From: Eutreptiella sp. 'Long Island Sound 2002' | Lineage: Eukaryota; Euglenozoa; Euglenophyceae; Eutreptiales; Eutreptiaceae | Direction of reading: 5' to 3' | Assembly: GCA_964036045.1 (NCBI GenBank) | Contig: OZ038392.1 | Location: forward strand, 39,433,806 to 39,497,805 | DNA length: 64,000 bases | Shown here: in pieces, positions 37,809 to 48,834 of the stretch | Position numbering within the stretch: the first letter of the stretch is position 1 | How the letters are laid out: the number at the start of each line of letters is the position of its first letter | Position numbers and translations under genes: made by a program | The notes under the pieces: model-generated | The model's database searches: none | Seen by the model: only the letters and a program-made list of their open reading frames with translations | Told to the model about the DNA's origin: nothing

Positions 37809-39467
37809 CCCTAGTGACCCCTTTTGCACACCTTTGAGCGTAGCGGTTGAACAGCGGTTGAACCCAGTTGAACAGCATGTTGCTGTTCAACCCCCCAGTT
37901 GAACTCGGTTGAACGCGGTTGAACAGTTCAACTGGCCTATCGCGCCAATCGGTGGCGCGTGCTCGCGCGATCACGCGTTCAACAGTGGTTAATTGGTAAA
38001 TGTAGCCTGTCCCACAATTTTGGTTTTGAGCTGTTCCCTAAAACCCAGTTAAAACCTGGAACCTACTACCAATGGGCAGGTGGCGGTGTGGTGACCACAT
38101 ACATGAAAACTGGAGCCGGCACGTGGTGGCCAACACGTGGCGGTAAAGGGAATGCACATGGTGTGTAGTAGTTGCCACCTGCTCGCTTTTTACTATATAC
38201 ATGACGCATTGAATTGAAGAATATTTAATTTCACCTTTGTGCAATATGGTAGTGTCACCAAAAATAACGTAACAATAAGAACAAATTAGAGCACCAAGAG
38301 ATTCCCCATTGTGGTTTCTTACTTGTATGCAAGGATCCCTCTCATTTTACAATCAAAAATGCCAACGTCAAACTTGAAGCAATGTATTGCAGATCACTAC
38401 ACTGGATTACAATCGGATGAATTGATGAGTGATTTGGTCAACTTGTTCACCGCATCCAAGGGTGGTCGTACACTATGGGAACGCCTCAAGACTAGAATGG
38501 GTAGTGGGCGGCGTAGTCAACGCAATGACCGGAAGGTCATGGAAAGGGTGTTTACACCCAAGGATGCCGTCCGGTTGATCCTTGACTTGGAAATGCCGAA
38601 AAATAGGTGCTCTACATGTCCTACATGCATACCATGGTGCGTTGCATGTATGCAAGGAGTGTTCAACCGTATGCGAGATGCGTTCAAGTGTGCGGTTGAA
38701 CACATATGAAACAAATGCGACTCATGTTTGTGCAACATAGAGTGCCTACCTAGGTTTCATCGAACTATCATGTATATGTCTTCTTCCACATGCAATTGTG
38801 GCCCCATTTACATGCTACCATCAAGTGTTTTTTCATGAAAACAACAAATTGAACATTTGTTAAAGTCATGTTCAACTGCCCGGTTGAACAAGTTGAACGA
38901 TTTCAACCAACGCTCACGTTGTGCACCAACGTTCACGTTGTGCGCGTCACTTTGTTCGAATTAACATGCCTCAAATTTAGGTACAAGAATGTAATATCTT
39001 GGGCCAACCGGCGAACAAAAGCTGCCCAAGAAAAGTTGGATGTTAAGGCAGGTGCACACTGCAAAAACCTCTGAACACCATCCACGATAGAATGGAAGCC
39101 AAAGGACCACAATGAAGGTCAAAGCTTAGGGGAATGTGTCAAGTGGGGTGTTCAACCGCATGGTTGAACACCAAGGCGGCGTTGACGCTACTCTTGGACA
39201 TGATAGAAAGGGAGTGGCAATGTGAGGGGTATGGCATGGAATAGTGCATTGGGCATTAGTATGTTGTTAAAAGCATAGTACATCGTCATGGATGGTTTGG
39301 AATGGCATGGTGATACGTCAAAAGTTTAATTTTTGGTAAAATTGCACTACGCGCGGTGGGGGTGTTCAACCGCTGTTCAGGGGTGGTTCAAGGGCCCAGG
39401 TGAAGTCAGTTGAACACCGGTTGAACATAGGACATGGCACCATGGTGTGCAAAAGGGGTCACTAGGG
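37809..39467. mobile_element. Non-autonomous CACTA-like DNA transposon inserted in pol (1.66 kb)
   Basis: Perfect 24-bp terminal inverted repeats begin CCCTAGTGACCCCTTTTGCA (37809-37832, 39444-39467). Flanks give a 2-bp AA duplication, or 3-bp GAA if the last base is assigned to the target. Removing the element restores the pol frame exactly (tgg-aat-gcc, W-N-A). Both subterminal regions hold many copies of GGTTGAAC in both orientations, the arrangement typical of CACTA/EnSpm transposase-binding repeats. The CCCTA terminus also suits that group. There is no transposase; the interior is AT-rich. Confidence 0.85.
38311..38709 (+). CDS. Unassigned ORF inside the DNA transposon (132 aa)
   Basis: This ORF includes a Lys/Arg-rich segment ('RMGSGRRSQRNDRK') and a Cys pattern C-x2-C-x4-C-x2-C near its end. 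A later Met ('MPTSNLKQ', 38359) may be the real start. I do not recognise it; it could be a captured host fragment or a chance frame. It partly overlaps subterminal-type repeats at its 3' end. Confidence 0.25.
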   Translation: MVSYLYARIPLILQSKMPTSNLKQCIADHYTGLQSDELMSDLVNLFTASKGGRTLWERLKTRMGSGRRSQRNDRKVMERVFTPKDAVRLILDLEMPKNRCSTCPTCIPWCVACMQGVFNRMRDAFKCAVEHI

Positions 39468-40949
39468 AATGCCGTGAGCGCCCCGTCGGACGACGAATGG
39501 CCCGAGGGCTTGACCGAGGATGGGGACAAGTTGTTCCTCAAGGACAAGCTGCTGGTGCCCGAGAACCGAGTGGAGGAGCTCATTGACCATTGGCACAACG
39601 CCCAGCTCATGCACCCTGGCCGAGACAAGATGCAGCAGGACTTGGAGTGGCGTTTCAAGTTCCCTCTGGGGTACTACGCCATCCTGGATAGGTACTGCAG
39701 CGACTGTGCCGTGTGTCGAGCCACGAAGAGCCCTAACCACTCCACAGCGGGCAACCCGGTGTATACGGCTATACCGGAGGCCCCTATGCGGTCCGTGGCC
39801 ATGGATGTATTCGCCATGCCTGAGGTCACCGTGGAAGGAGAGACCTACGACTGTGTCATCCTGGCGTCGGATAGGCACAGTGGGTATATCGTGGCGGTCC
39901 CTGGCAAGAAGTCCAAGAAGAAGGACAAGAAGGACACGCATGGAGTGGGGCTGCAGGCCAAGACCGTCGCCAATGCCATGATCAGGCATTGGCTGACGAT
40001 TTTTGATGTCCCAGCTGTCATCTGCAGCGATCGGGGCAGTCAATTCGTGGGGACGTGGTTCAAGACGATGTGCAAGCACATGGGGATTCGGCACGCCAAG
40101 ACCGTGGCGTACCACAGCCGGTCGAATGGCCGTGCTGAGGTGGCCGGGCGGCAGATGTTCGAGAAGTTCCGCCAGCTGCACATTGACGAACCGGGCCGGA
40201 ACTGGTATAACTCGCTGTGGAGAGTGCTCCAGGCGTATCACGACCTTCCGGGACCCACTGGACTGTCGCCCCATCGCATCCTGTTCCTACCGGATCGAGT
40301 GTCACGCACTCTCCCGTGGATGAACCATGGTAAAGTGGCCCGGGATGCGAATGCCATGATGGCTGAGGCGGACGACAAGGCGGCCAAGGTGTGCAAGGCA
40401 CTTCAGGATGAGCATGACAAGAGGGCCAAGTACTTCAAGCAAGGAAAGGTCCAAAAGTATGCTCTCCAAGACACCGTGTGGGTGGAGCGGCACCACAAGG
40501 ATGTCCTGTCCAGGCATCGGCAGGCATCTTGGTATGTGCCGGGGGTAATCGTGCGGAAGGTCGGGCAGGATGTGTATGCGGTTCGTGTGGGGGATAACAA
40601 GATCCTGGACCGCGACCATACCCAGCTTCGTCCCCGAGCACCAGACCCCAGCGGACGTCCCGTCACCTTCGAGTTCACGGCCGGCGATGTGGACTCGGAC
40701 GACGAGGGTGAGGACGACGACTTCACCGCCGAGAAGATCCTGGCGGACAAGCCGGACCCGGGGACGCCGGGGGGTAGGCTTTATAAAGTCCGTTGGAAGG
40801 GTTTCGCCGCGTCCAGGGATTCGTGGGAGCCTCCGAGCAGTTTTGTGCCGAGGTACACCACGGTCTGGATGGACTACCTGAAGAAAAAGAATATTTCTTT
40901 GGATGTCAAGGACGTGTTGGTCCATTTGGTTGCTGCTGTAGCACCGTAA
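39467..40949 (+). CDS. pol: Pol of the 14.9-kb element, part 2: integrase and chromodomain
   Basis: It continues the part-1 frame after the transposon ('WNAVSAPSDDEWPEG'). The integrase zinc domain is 'HWHNAQLMHPGRDKM...CSDCAVC'. The core has Asp in 'AMDVFAM', Asp in 'CSDRGSQF' and Glu in 'NGRAEVAGR', giving a complete DDE set. The C-terminal chromodomain includes 'LYKVRWKGF' and 'DSWEPPSSF'. It ends in TAA. No start codon of its own is expected. With the transposon in place, this integrase can be made only if the insert is removed by excision or splicing. Confidence 0.92.
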
Positions 40950-41342
40950 TGGATTCCCCTTGGCATTTTGTTTGTTTCTGTGATTGAGGAGACGGGTGAG
41001 GGCGTTCATCCGGGGATTTTTCGGCCTTGATTGGCCGTGTACCCCCTTCACTCGATCTCCACGTATATATTTCATCGTGGTATACGTATTTAGATCGATC
41101 GACGACGTTTCCCTATCTTTGATCCCCTTGGTCCATGTTGTAGATCAAGAGGAGACCGGATATGGCGTAGGGCACCGATTATCAGTGTCCTCACCCCTCC
41201 CTTGGGGCATGGGGGACGCCTACGGCATGTGTGGGGCCTCCATGTGTCCTTGGGACATGGAGGGGGGGGTTGGAGCCCATTGGGGTCCTCCCGTCCTCTC
41301 TTCAATGACTTCCGAGCGGTAACAACGCTCTGAGAAGGGGGG
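40950..41342 (+). other. 3' non-coding region and polypurine tract of the 14.9-kb element
   Basis: About 390 bases with no gene. The polypurine tract GAGAAGGGGGG (41332-41342) abuts the 3' LTR. Confidence 0.8.
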
Positions 41343-43705
41343 TGAAGCCGGTTCGGACCCCCGTCGCCATCTTGGGGTCACTTGGGGTGTGTATCTATGT
41401 GCCGGCAAGCCGCCATTGGCTGATATCATACTCTCCCATCCACCTGAACTAACCCGATGTGATAGTGTGATAGGTTTGGCCATTCCGGCTACGAGCGGCC
41501 ATATTCAGTACCGAGGCGCCGCCAGCTGAGATTTATATATCAGAATATCAGGAATCAACAGGGTTTTATTATCATGATGTTTCCGTAATTTTTCAGCCTT
41601 TCGTTCTGATGGTCAATGTATCGGCGACCGTCAGTTGGCTCGCGATTTTGCGTTAACCGATTGGTTAACTGTTATTTCCAGATATTTTGGCGGATACTCC
41701 GTTGAAGGGTCAGATTTCATCAGCAAAGGGTTCGTTGCTTCCGCAATTTTCTAAATAAGCACTCGAAATTTTAATCTGAATTTTTCGTGATGTCGAAATC
41801 GGATTTTCGACTTCGACATCGCCGCACTTGATTTGGACTTCTTCGAGTGGTCATACTCTTTTCCCTATGCCCGAATCAGGTTTCCCTTATACTTGCCACC
41901 CATTTGACTTGGAGATATTAGGGAAACAAAAGTGAATCGTGGGACCACTTTGAATGGCCATATCTACGAGCGGGTGTGAGGAAAGAGAATAAGGAAGGTT
42001 GCGTTGCAAGCGCCTTGGTCTCAACTTAATTTAGGAACCATCAAACGCCTTTGGTGTGTACACATGCCCGGTGTAGCAAGGGATAATGGTCAAGAGGGTA
42101 TAAAGTGACATATAAATCTTGGACCGTGCAACCGAATATTTCAATGCGACTTTCGAGTGTACCGCATGAGTGTTGGGGTTGCATAGATACTTTCCTTGGG
42201 TTCCTACGCATTTTTAACGTGAAGTTATGTCCATGGAGGGACATGGCATATCATGGTGGGAGCCACTTTTGAGGGTATGTTTTATATGCATGGTATATGT
42301 CTTGATATGCTCACGCCCATGTTATATATCTTCGTGTGGCCGAAGAGATGGGGAGCCACACGTGACAAGGGCTTTGCCCATGTCCCAATTGTGGGATTCA
42401 AAGCGCTAGACTAAGTCTACCGCACATGTATTGCTCATGGTATGTTTGGCAAAGAGATCCATGAGTGCACTCCCATTTTCATGGGGCATGTAGATACGAG
42501 TGGCGAAGGTATCTCCATGCGTCCGATTGGGGATCCAAGTGGGGGAATTGTTCGCAAATGGTTCCAATCATTTGTGTATTGAACCATGAGTGGATATCAT
42601 GGGTGAGCATAGAGATATATTATCATGACAACTTTGTATTTGGTCATATTTTCATGCTTTTGACCTCATTTTATGCTCATTTTTGCGTTTTGTGTACTTA
42701 CCTGGTCGGCAAACAGCAAGAAGCCTATGGAGAGTCGAACCATGGTATGTTGTTCATATGTTGGCATAGGCTTTGGAGTTGAACACCACCATATGCCGGA
42801 TCGCGTACTCCATTTGGCTTGGCGCACGAAGGATTACAAGAATTGGTCTCAAGATCATGGGTTGACTTGGGCAGTGCGGGGCGCCCATATCCGAAGGGGT
42901 TTCGAGGGTAAAGTGGGGATGTACATGGGCATTGACTTTTGGTCTATATCCTCCATGAATATTAGAATTCGATTCCATGCATGCTTTGAGCCTTCGGATA
43001 AGTGGTAACTTCAATTTTGAGCATATATGTGATATATGGCCAATATGGTGTGAATTGGCAGTTTTTTGGCATGTTATGAGTTCAAACTCATAGGTCATTT
43101 CTCTAAGCCCATTCGATTCCAAGTCCAACCAAGGTTATGTTAGGGTAGGGCATGGTCCTGAGTGCCACTCTAGGCCATGACACGCCACCTCCCCTATTGG
43201 GCTAGGATTTAGAGGCTTGGGAGTGAACACATTTTTGGGGTTTGTGTAATGACTTGTGACAATTGGCATTCAACCATCTCATTTGACCTTGTTCAGGGCA
43301 ATATGTTGGTGAGTCAAGGGAAGGTCTTGAGTCCAGGGAATGAGGGGTTTATGGCTGTGAATGTGTATGTTTACCTCTTTCCCCAATTTTGCTTTATTTG
43401 TGTTCATATGCCAATTTCAGGGCTTTCTTCCTTGGTGCAATTCTTGTACATGCCCGCCATCGTGAGACAATCGATGTGCTGAACGAAAGCCCGCCATTTG
43501 GATTGGATTGTGGATTGGGTTATTGCTGCATTTGTGGGATCTGGTTGCTGTTCAGGGTTGAAGGAGAATTGTATTTTCTATTTTCTATATTTTTGGATTT
43601 GGACCCTGGAATTTGAGGAATGCAATCGTTGATCCGGGGTAAATCAGCAGGGGTTACAGGCGGAAGGGGCACAGCGGGGGCCGGTCCTGGTAGGGACCCT
43701 CTTTA
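41343..43705 (+). repeat. 3' LTR of the 14.9-kb element (2,363 bp)
   Basis: Same length as the 5' LTR with scattered substitutions. It retains the gag ATG context near 43620. It is followed by the target duplicate CTAC (43706-43709). Confidence 0.95.
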
Positions 43706-43709
43706 CTAC

Positions 43710-46593
43710 CAGCATTAAGCCGTGGCGCCGCGCTTGTTCAGCACTAACAAATGAAAAACAAGTGGGGGAGAGTTGCAAATAGGCATGCGGCGCAACACCG
43801 TCGATGATCATAAGGGGATGAGGAAAGCAAATGCAAGCTCGCAAAAGGCGATTTAGAGTGAAACCACGAAAAAACCAAAAAAGACGGCCTAAAGGTTGGC
43901 CGTAAGGCTCCGTTTCTGCGGGGCACCCCGCAAAAATGTGTCCATGCTACTTGCCCACTACGGGTGGTGCATTGGCTCCTATTATGGTTCAGCAAGGGGG
44001 AATGCATGAGCTACAAAGTCCAAGGTAGTGGGAAACCCGGGAATTGCAGCGACGAGGAATCAAAAAGGAAGTCATGTGGTTGAGAGATGGGGAGCAACAG
44101 GAGGCAGCGAAGAGACTGCGTCTATCTAAATTAGGATCCCGTTGTAGGGGAACCAATCCTTTTCAAGAAGCAAAAAGTGGGGAGGCGGCGCATGGTGTTG
44201 GGAGGAGAATGTTGCACGGATGCATGAATTGCATATGGGAATGGGCATGACAAGAAGTGTTGTTGAAGTCCCCCGACACCGGACCCCGAATGCGAGGCAC
44301 ACAAGGCAGGCAACACTTGCCACAGCATTCCGGTTTGGTATGTTGCCGAAGGTAGGCACAGCCTTCAAGGAGCGATGTGCAGGCACATTCAAGGAAATTT
44401 CAATTGCCGGAAATTCAACTTGCCGCCACCCAGCAAGCGCTGGATTCCCGGCGGCGAGTTAACCCTCGTGGAATCATGCTGTTTTTAGGATCTGCAGACA
44501 ATGTTCATTGTGACAGGGTTGGCGAGTTATGGTCAGTAACCCTAACCCTATTCCCTCTGATAATGCACTTGTCACAAGTGCATTCCCCTTGTGACGATCG
44601 GGCGGGCTGTCTTGATTCGAGCTGTACTTGATCCGCGACGCTGCGCATCAGCGGTGAAGGGCGAAACGCCGTGAACGCCGAAGTCGGTGGCACCAGGCGG
44701 AACTTTTCGATTTTTTTGCATCTCGTGCTGAATTTTCTGCGGTGAAGGGCGAAACGCCGAAGTCCGTGGTACTTTCCTACCACAGTGAACGGCTTGGCAA
44801 TTGCGGTTTTGGCAGTTGGCGCGACAATACGAGGCGTTCCGCGCGACGTCCAGCGAGGCCCGATCGCGTTCTCCAATGCTTCGAAACGCACCAAGGCAAA
44901 TTCGACGCCTTGCACCGAACCACCTCAACAAAGGCGTAGCGGACGCACAATTGTGTTTCCGGCGCGCTTCTTGGATGAACATGGTGGTTCCATTCATGTT
45001 TTGTTGCTCTGCTGTGCTTTGCGTTCTATCCTTTGTTGTTTGTGCCTGCTAAAGGAAATTTGAAGGCCCGGGGACGATTCCATGGGTTCCGGCATCCTCC
45101 AAATAGGGGGGGGGGTCACCGAATCTCGTGCACCAATGGTGCAAGCATGACATTGATGTTATGGTAGGAGTCAAAAATTCTGCTGCTCTAGTAACTAGAC
45201 TGGGCTTCGGGGCAGTAACATCCATCCAGACACTTTTTTACTAATTTGGTGGGCGGGCCAAGCAAAAAAAAGGTGTAGCAGGCCTCTCCATATCAAAGGA
45301 AAGTGCTCCCACCCTCCCTTTGTTGGTGATGTCACGGTTTCCATTTTCGTTAGGAACCTCTAGCACCTCGACTCTAGACTCCACATTGACAGTGCACAAT
45401 CCTGCCACTTGGCAGAAGAGCTAGGCTATTTGCCTGGATTAATTTGGAATAAACTACGGTTCCTTTTTGCCTTACTCTCTTCCGTTTTTCACTCTTGTGC
45501 CGTTTGCTGGTAGGATTACTATCTCATTCCATTGCGATGCACCTTGCCTTGGTTGGGCATCACAGTGCACACCTTTTTACTTCGACCTTCCCCACACACA
45601 TCTGGGCATACCACCAATAGCAGGGCACGCAGCGTCGTTCCCGGGAAGGCGGGCGGGGGATTTACAGCATCCCCTGGCCAGCTAATTAGGCTGCCTAGCC
45701 GCTGCCGCAGGGGCCCACCGGATGGCACTGGTGCCCGTCCCCACTGTGTTCTTTCCCCGGCCATCTAACTAGGCTGCTTTGTCACAGTTGCAGGGGTCCA
45801 GCTTGGCATTTTACTGACATCCTTTCAACAAAATTGCAATAAGTGCATCTCGAACTTTGCCATCGACTTGGGTTCGCCCGGAGTGGCGAACGTATGCATA
45901 TACATGCGTCATGATGTGTCGCCCATGGTTATACTAATGCAAGCGGAAATTGAATGGGCGAAGATAGTCTTAATGACAAAGCATTTGCTGCTCGTTTGTA
46001 GCCTAAAGTTTTGAACTTGTCATCTTGTATGCCCTCTAAAAAAGTGATTCAAACAGTAGCCCAGCTTGAACCCATGATCGCTTGAGGCTTCTTCTGTATG
46101 GTGATCGTCTCCTATCTAGACGCAACGCACTGCCGGAAATCCGAGTGGGCCGCGGTGATCAAAGGAACGAGACACAAGCAGAAAGTAAAACAGATTCCGC
46201 TGAAGGATATTAGACCCATTGATATCGAACTACAAAAAAATCAATCAGAGGGCCCACTTTGGTTCCCCATCTCCACCAATAGGTTCACATTTGAAGAACG
46301 GCATCTTCCATGGGCGAAACTGGACTCCACCCAGTATGGTGTGGTGGATATCGCCACCGCGTGCTTATCAAGGCTTTTTTTAGCGCTGGGGGGGGGGGCT
46401 AGACCAGCCACCCACTTTTAAGAACCCACCCACCCACCCACCCACCCACCCACCCACCCAACCGCGGCCTTCTTGGGTACCCAAAGTGGGGAGAAATCAA
46501 TATGGCATAAATGGCCAAGATTGGCTTTTGAAAGGATGTACTGAACTGCGATCCTTAAAGACCGCCATTGCCGAAAAAAAACCTACTTGCTAT
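43710..46593. other. Intergenic stretch, no supported gene
   Basis: Short ORFs only, none with a recognisable domain. The largest with plausible composition is 46098-46421 (+, 107 aa, basic start 'KGTRHKQKVKQIPLKDIRP'), but it runs into simple repeats. An imperfect direct repeat of about 30 bases (core GCGGTGAAGGGCGAAACGCC) occurs near 44653 and 44740. Confidence 0.5.
46424..46461. repeat. (CCCA)n microsatellite
   Basis: About nine tandem CCCA units preceded by a G-run. Confidence 0.9.
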
Positions 46594-46857
46594 TGTGAAT
46601 GGAACGTGAGGGAGTGGAATGGATTGTGAATGGTATGTGAGGGAGTTGAATGGAATGCGAATGGGATGTGAGGGAGTTGAATGGAATGTGAATGGGATGT
46701 GAGGGTGTTGAATGGAATGTGAATGGAACGTCAGGGCGTGTTGAATGGAGTGTGAATGGAACGTGAGGGAGTTGACATTCCATTCGAATGTGAATAGAAC
46801 GTGAGGGCGTTGAATAGAATGTGAATGGAACGGCAGGGCGTTGAATAGAATGTGAAT
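46594..46857. repeat. 31-bp minisatellite, left part
   Basis: About eight units of consensus GTGAATGGAACGTGAGGGAG plus TTGAATGGAAT (31 bp), with substitutions and one disrupted unit. A ninth unit is cut by the inserted element. Open frames across it are repeats of a short His/Ser/Pro pattern and are not genes. Confidence 0.95.
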
Positions 46858-48030
46858 TGTACCCACCCATATGTGTGTCATTTTTCACAACACGAGGCAG
46901 AGGCACCTCTTGTCACACAGGAGGTGCCTCCTGTTTGGATGGGTGCCTGCCTCCTGTTTGAAAGGAGGCTGCTTCCTGTTTGGACAGGAGGCGGCATCCT
47001 AGCAAACAGGAGGCACCTCCCATCAAACAGGAAGTAGGTAGGAGACATGCACCATGCAAAGCCGGAGGCAACATGTGTTTTGCATGGTATGTATGCAAGA
47101 ATGCACACGTGGCACAGGATAGTGAGTGAAACATGAATCATACGCCATGGGTTTTGACATGTCCAATGAATGCATCAAACATTATCTTGTTTTTTTTGTT
47201 GACATGGCGAGTCCGTGTACTCAACTTCACACCTCTCTTTAGCAGAGCCACAAGCACAATGGAGTGCCGGATTGCTGCTTCAAACCCAACCTTACCACCC
47301 TTCATTTGCCCTCGGGCACTTAACGCCACCTCACAGTAAGATGATGGCATTGTCCCGCGAGTTACGGGAGCAAAAAGCTTACCAATTGCTGTATTTACAA
47401 CACCTCGAACTCGAGGCATTGGTGAACAAAAAACTGCCTTCCACCTCCGTCCCAGACAGCACAGCAAAGCTGCTATATAAGTCAGTCGTTGGGGTAGAGC
47501 CCCCAACGAATTGGGTGGCAGAATGGCGGGCCACTTTGCCAGGTTCTAACACACCCAAGAATGATGATGAGGACTGATCCAATCCATTTGTACTCCATTT
47601 GTAGGTGTACGTTCAATGTTTTCTCCTGCCTGTTTTCCATGTGTGCACACCAGCAGCAAGCAGTAGCAGCATGCCGTGCACTATGGTTCCCCCGTTCAAG
47701 ATTTTGTGGTTTTTGCAATCAAAACAGAGCAGAGCCACCTCACCAATCAATATTCTGTTTTGCAGGAGGTAACCACCTGTTTGGACAAACTGCCTCCTAT
47801 CCAAACAGGAGGCACTTCCTGTTTAACAGGAGGCTGGCTGCCTCCTGTTCTGCCTCCTGTTTTGCCTCCTGTTAGACAGGAGGCAGCCTCTGGTCTGGAC
47901 AGCTTGCCTCCTGTCCAAACAGGAGGCTGCCTCCTGTACAACAGGAGGCAAAACGGAAGGCAGAACAGGAGGCAGAGCAGGAGGTGGCCACACAAAAATG
48001 ACACACATCCTTAGTATATGGGTGGGTACA
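46858..48030. mobile_element. Inverted-repeat DNA transposon inserted in the minisatellite (1,173 bp)
   Basis: Terminal inverted repeats begin TGTACCCACCCATAT. The match continues with GTGTGTCATTTTT, with a 9-base extra piece at the right end. Flanking AT (46856-46857, 48031-48032) is a 2-bp duplication; removing the element and one AT restores a perfect 31-bp unit. Subterminal regions (about 46900-47035 and 47765-47985) are packed with AACAGGAGGC / GCCTCCTGTT in both orientations. The layout parallels the element at 37809 with unrelated sequences. No transposase. Confidence 0.85.
47341..47577 (+). CDS. Unassigned small ORF inside the inverted-repeat element (78 aa)
   Basis: It reads from an internal ATG ('MMALSRELREQKAYQLLYLQ') and ends in an acidic tail ('KNDDED'). 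The composition is protein-like: charged, with an amphipathic helix at the N-terminus and Trp residues toward the C-terminus. The family is unknown; it may be a relic of the element's own gene. Confidence 0.3.
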   Translation: MMALSRELREQKAYQLLYLQHLELEALVNKKLPSTSVPDSTAKLLYKSVVGVEPPTNWVAEWRATLPGSNTPKNDDED

Positions 48031-48475
48031 ATGGAACGTGAGGGAGTTGAATGGAATGTGACTGGCATCTGGGGGAGTTGAATGGAATGTGAATGAAACC
48101 AGAGGCAGTTGAATGGAATGTGAATGAAACGTTCGGCAGTTGAATGGAATGCGAATGGGATGTGAGTGAGTTGAATGGAATGTGAATCGAATGTGAGGGG
48201 GTTGAATGGAATGTGAATGAAATGTGAGGGAGTTGGATGGAATGCGCATGGAACGTGAGTGAGTTGAAGGGAGTTGAATGGGATGTGCATGGAATATGGA
48301 GGAGTTGACTGGAATGTGAATGGAACGTGAGGGAGTTGAATGGAATGTGAATGGAACGTGAGGGCGTTGAATGGAATGTGAATGGAACGTGAGTGAGTTG
48401 AATGGAATGTGCATGGAACGTGAGGGAGTTGAATGGAATGTGAATGGAACGTTAGGGAGTAGAATGGAATGTGAG
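48031..48475. repeat. 31-bp minisatellite, right part
   Basis: About fourteen units of the same 31-bp repeat in the same orientation. The last four or five are almost identical, suggesting recent expansion at this end. Confidence 0.95.
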
Positions 48476-48834
48476 GCCTTGTGCCCCATGGGCGATCATC
48501 CCAATGTTACGCTTGCTGCGGCACTGCTGCAGTTTTTCCCATGTCACTTCCTTCATGGAAGGACGAGGGTACAATAGTACCAAGGCAATTTGTGGATACG
48601 AGGATCGCAACACATTGGACAGCTTTGTGGTTGTGTCCCACTGCTTGTGCCCCGCCTTGCATTGGAGGTCGAGAAGATCAACATCAACTGACGTAAGTCT
48701 AGAGTGTGGGAGTGTGGGGTAGGAGAGAAGTGGTAAAATCCAAATGTGTAGAAGCACAACCCATGTGTTTGACGATGGGAGCATTTGTACAAATCGTTTT
48801 TTCAATTTAGAGACAACTTGATTGTTAGTGTGAC
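48476..48834. other. Non-coding stretch upstream of the leucine-rich-repeat gene
   Basis: About 360 bases, no gene seen. It would hold the promoter and 5' UTR of the following gene; no clear TATA box or start signal is visible. Confidence 0.4.

Larger units (their letters stand above)
28828..43705 (+). mobile_element. 14.9-kb chromodomain Ty3/gypsy element with 2.36-kb LTRs
   Basis: Two 2,363-bp LTRs (28828-31190, 41343-43705) differ at roughly 1% of positions by eye. They start TG and end TA rather than CA. The 4-bp duplication CTAC flanks the element (28824-28827 and 43706-43709). Gag is open. Pol is open except for a DNA transposon inserted between RNase H and integrase. It belongs to a different family from the nested pair but shares its expression layout: gag start in the LTR, UAG between gag and pol, hairpin PBS. 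Confidence 0.95.

Noticed and set aside
44537-44550. Interstitial telomere repeat (two CCCTAA units)
   Set aside because: Only two units, expected by chance.
46594-48475. CRISPR array
   Set aside because: The 31-bp units are directly adjacent without spacers; it is a eukaryotic minisatellite.
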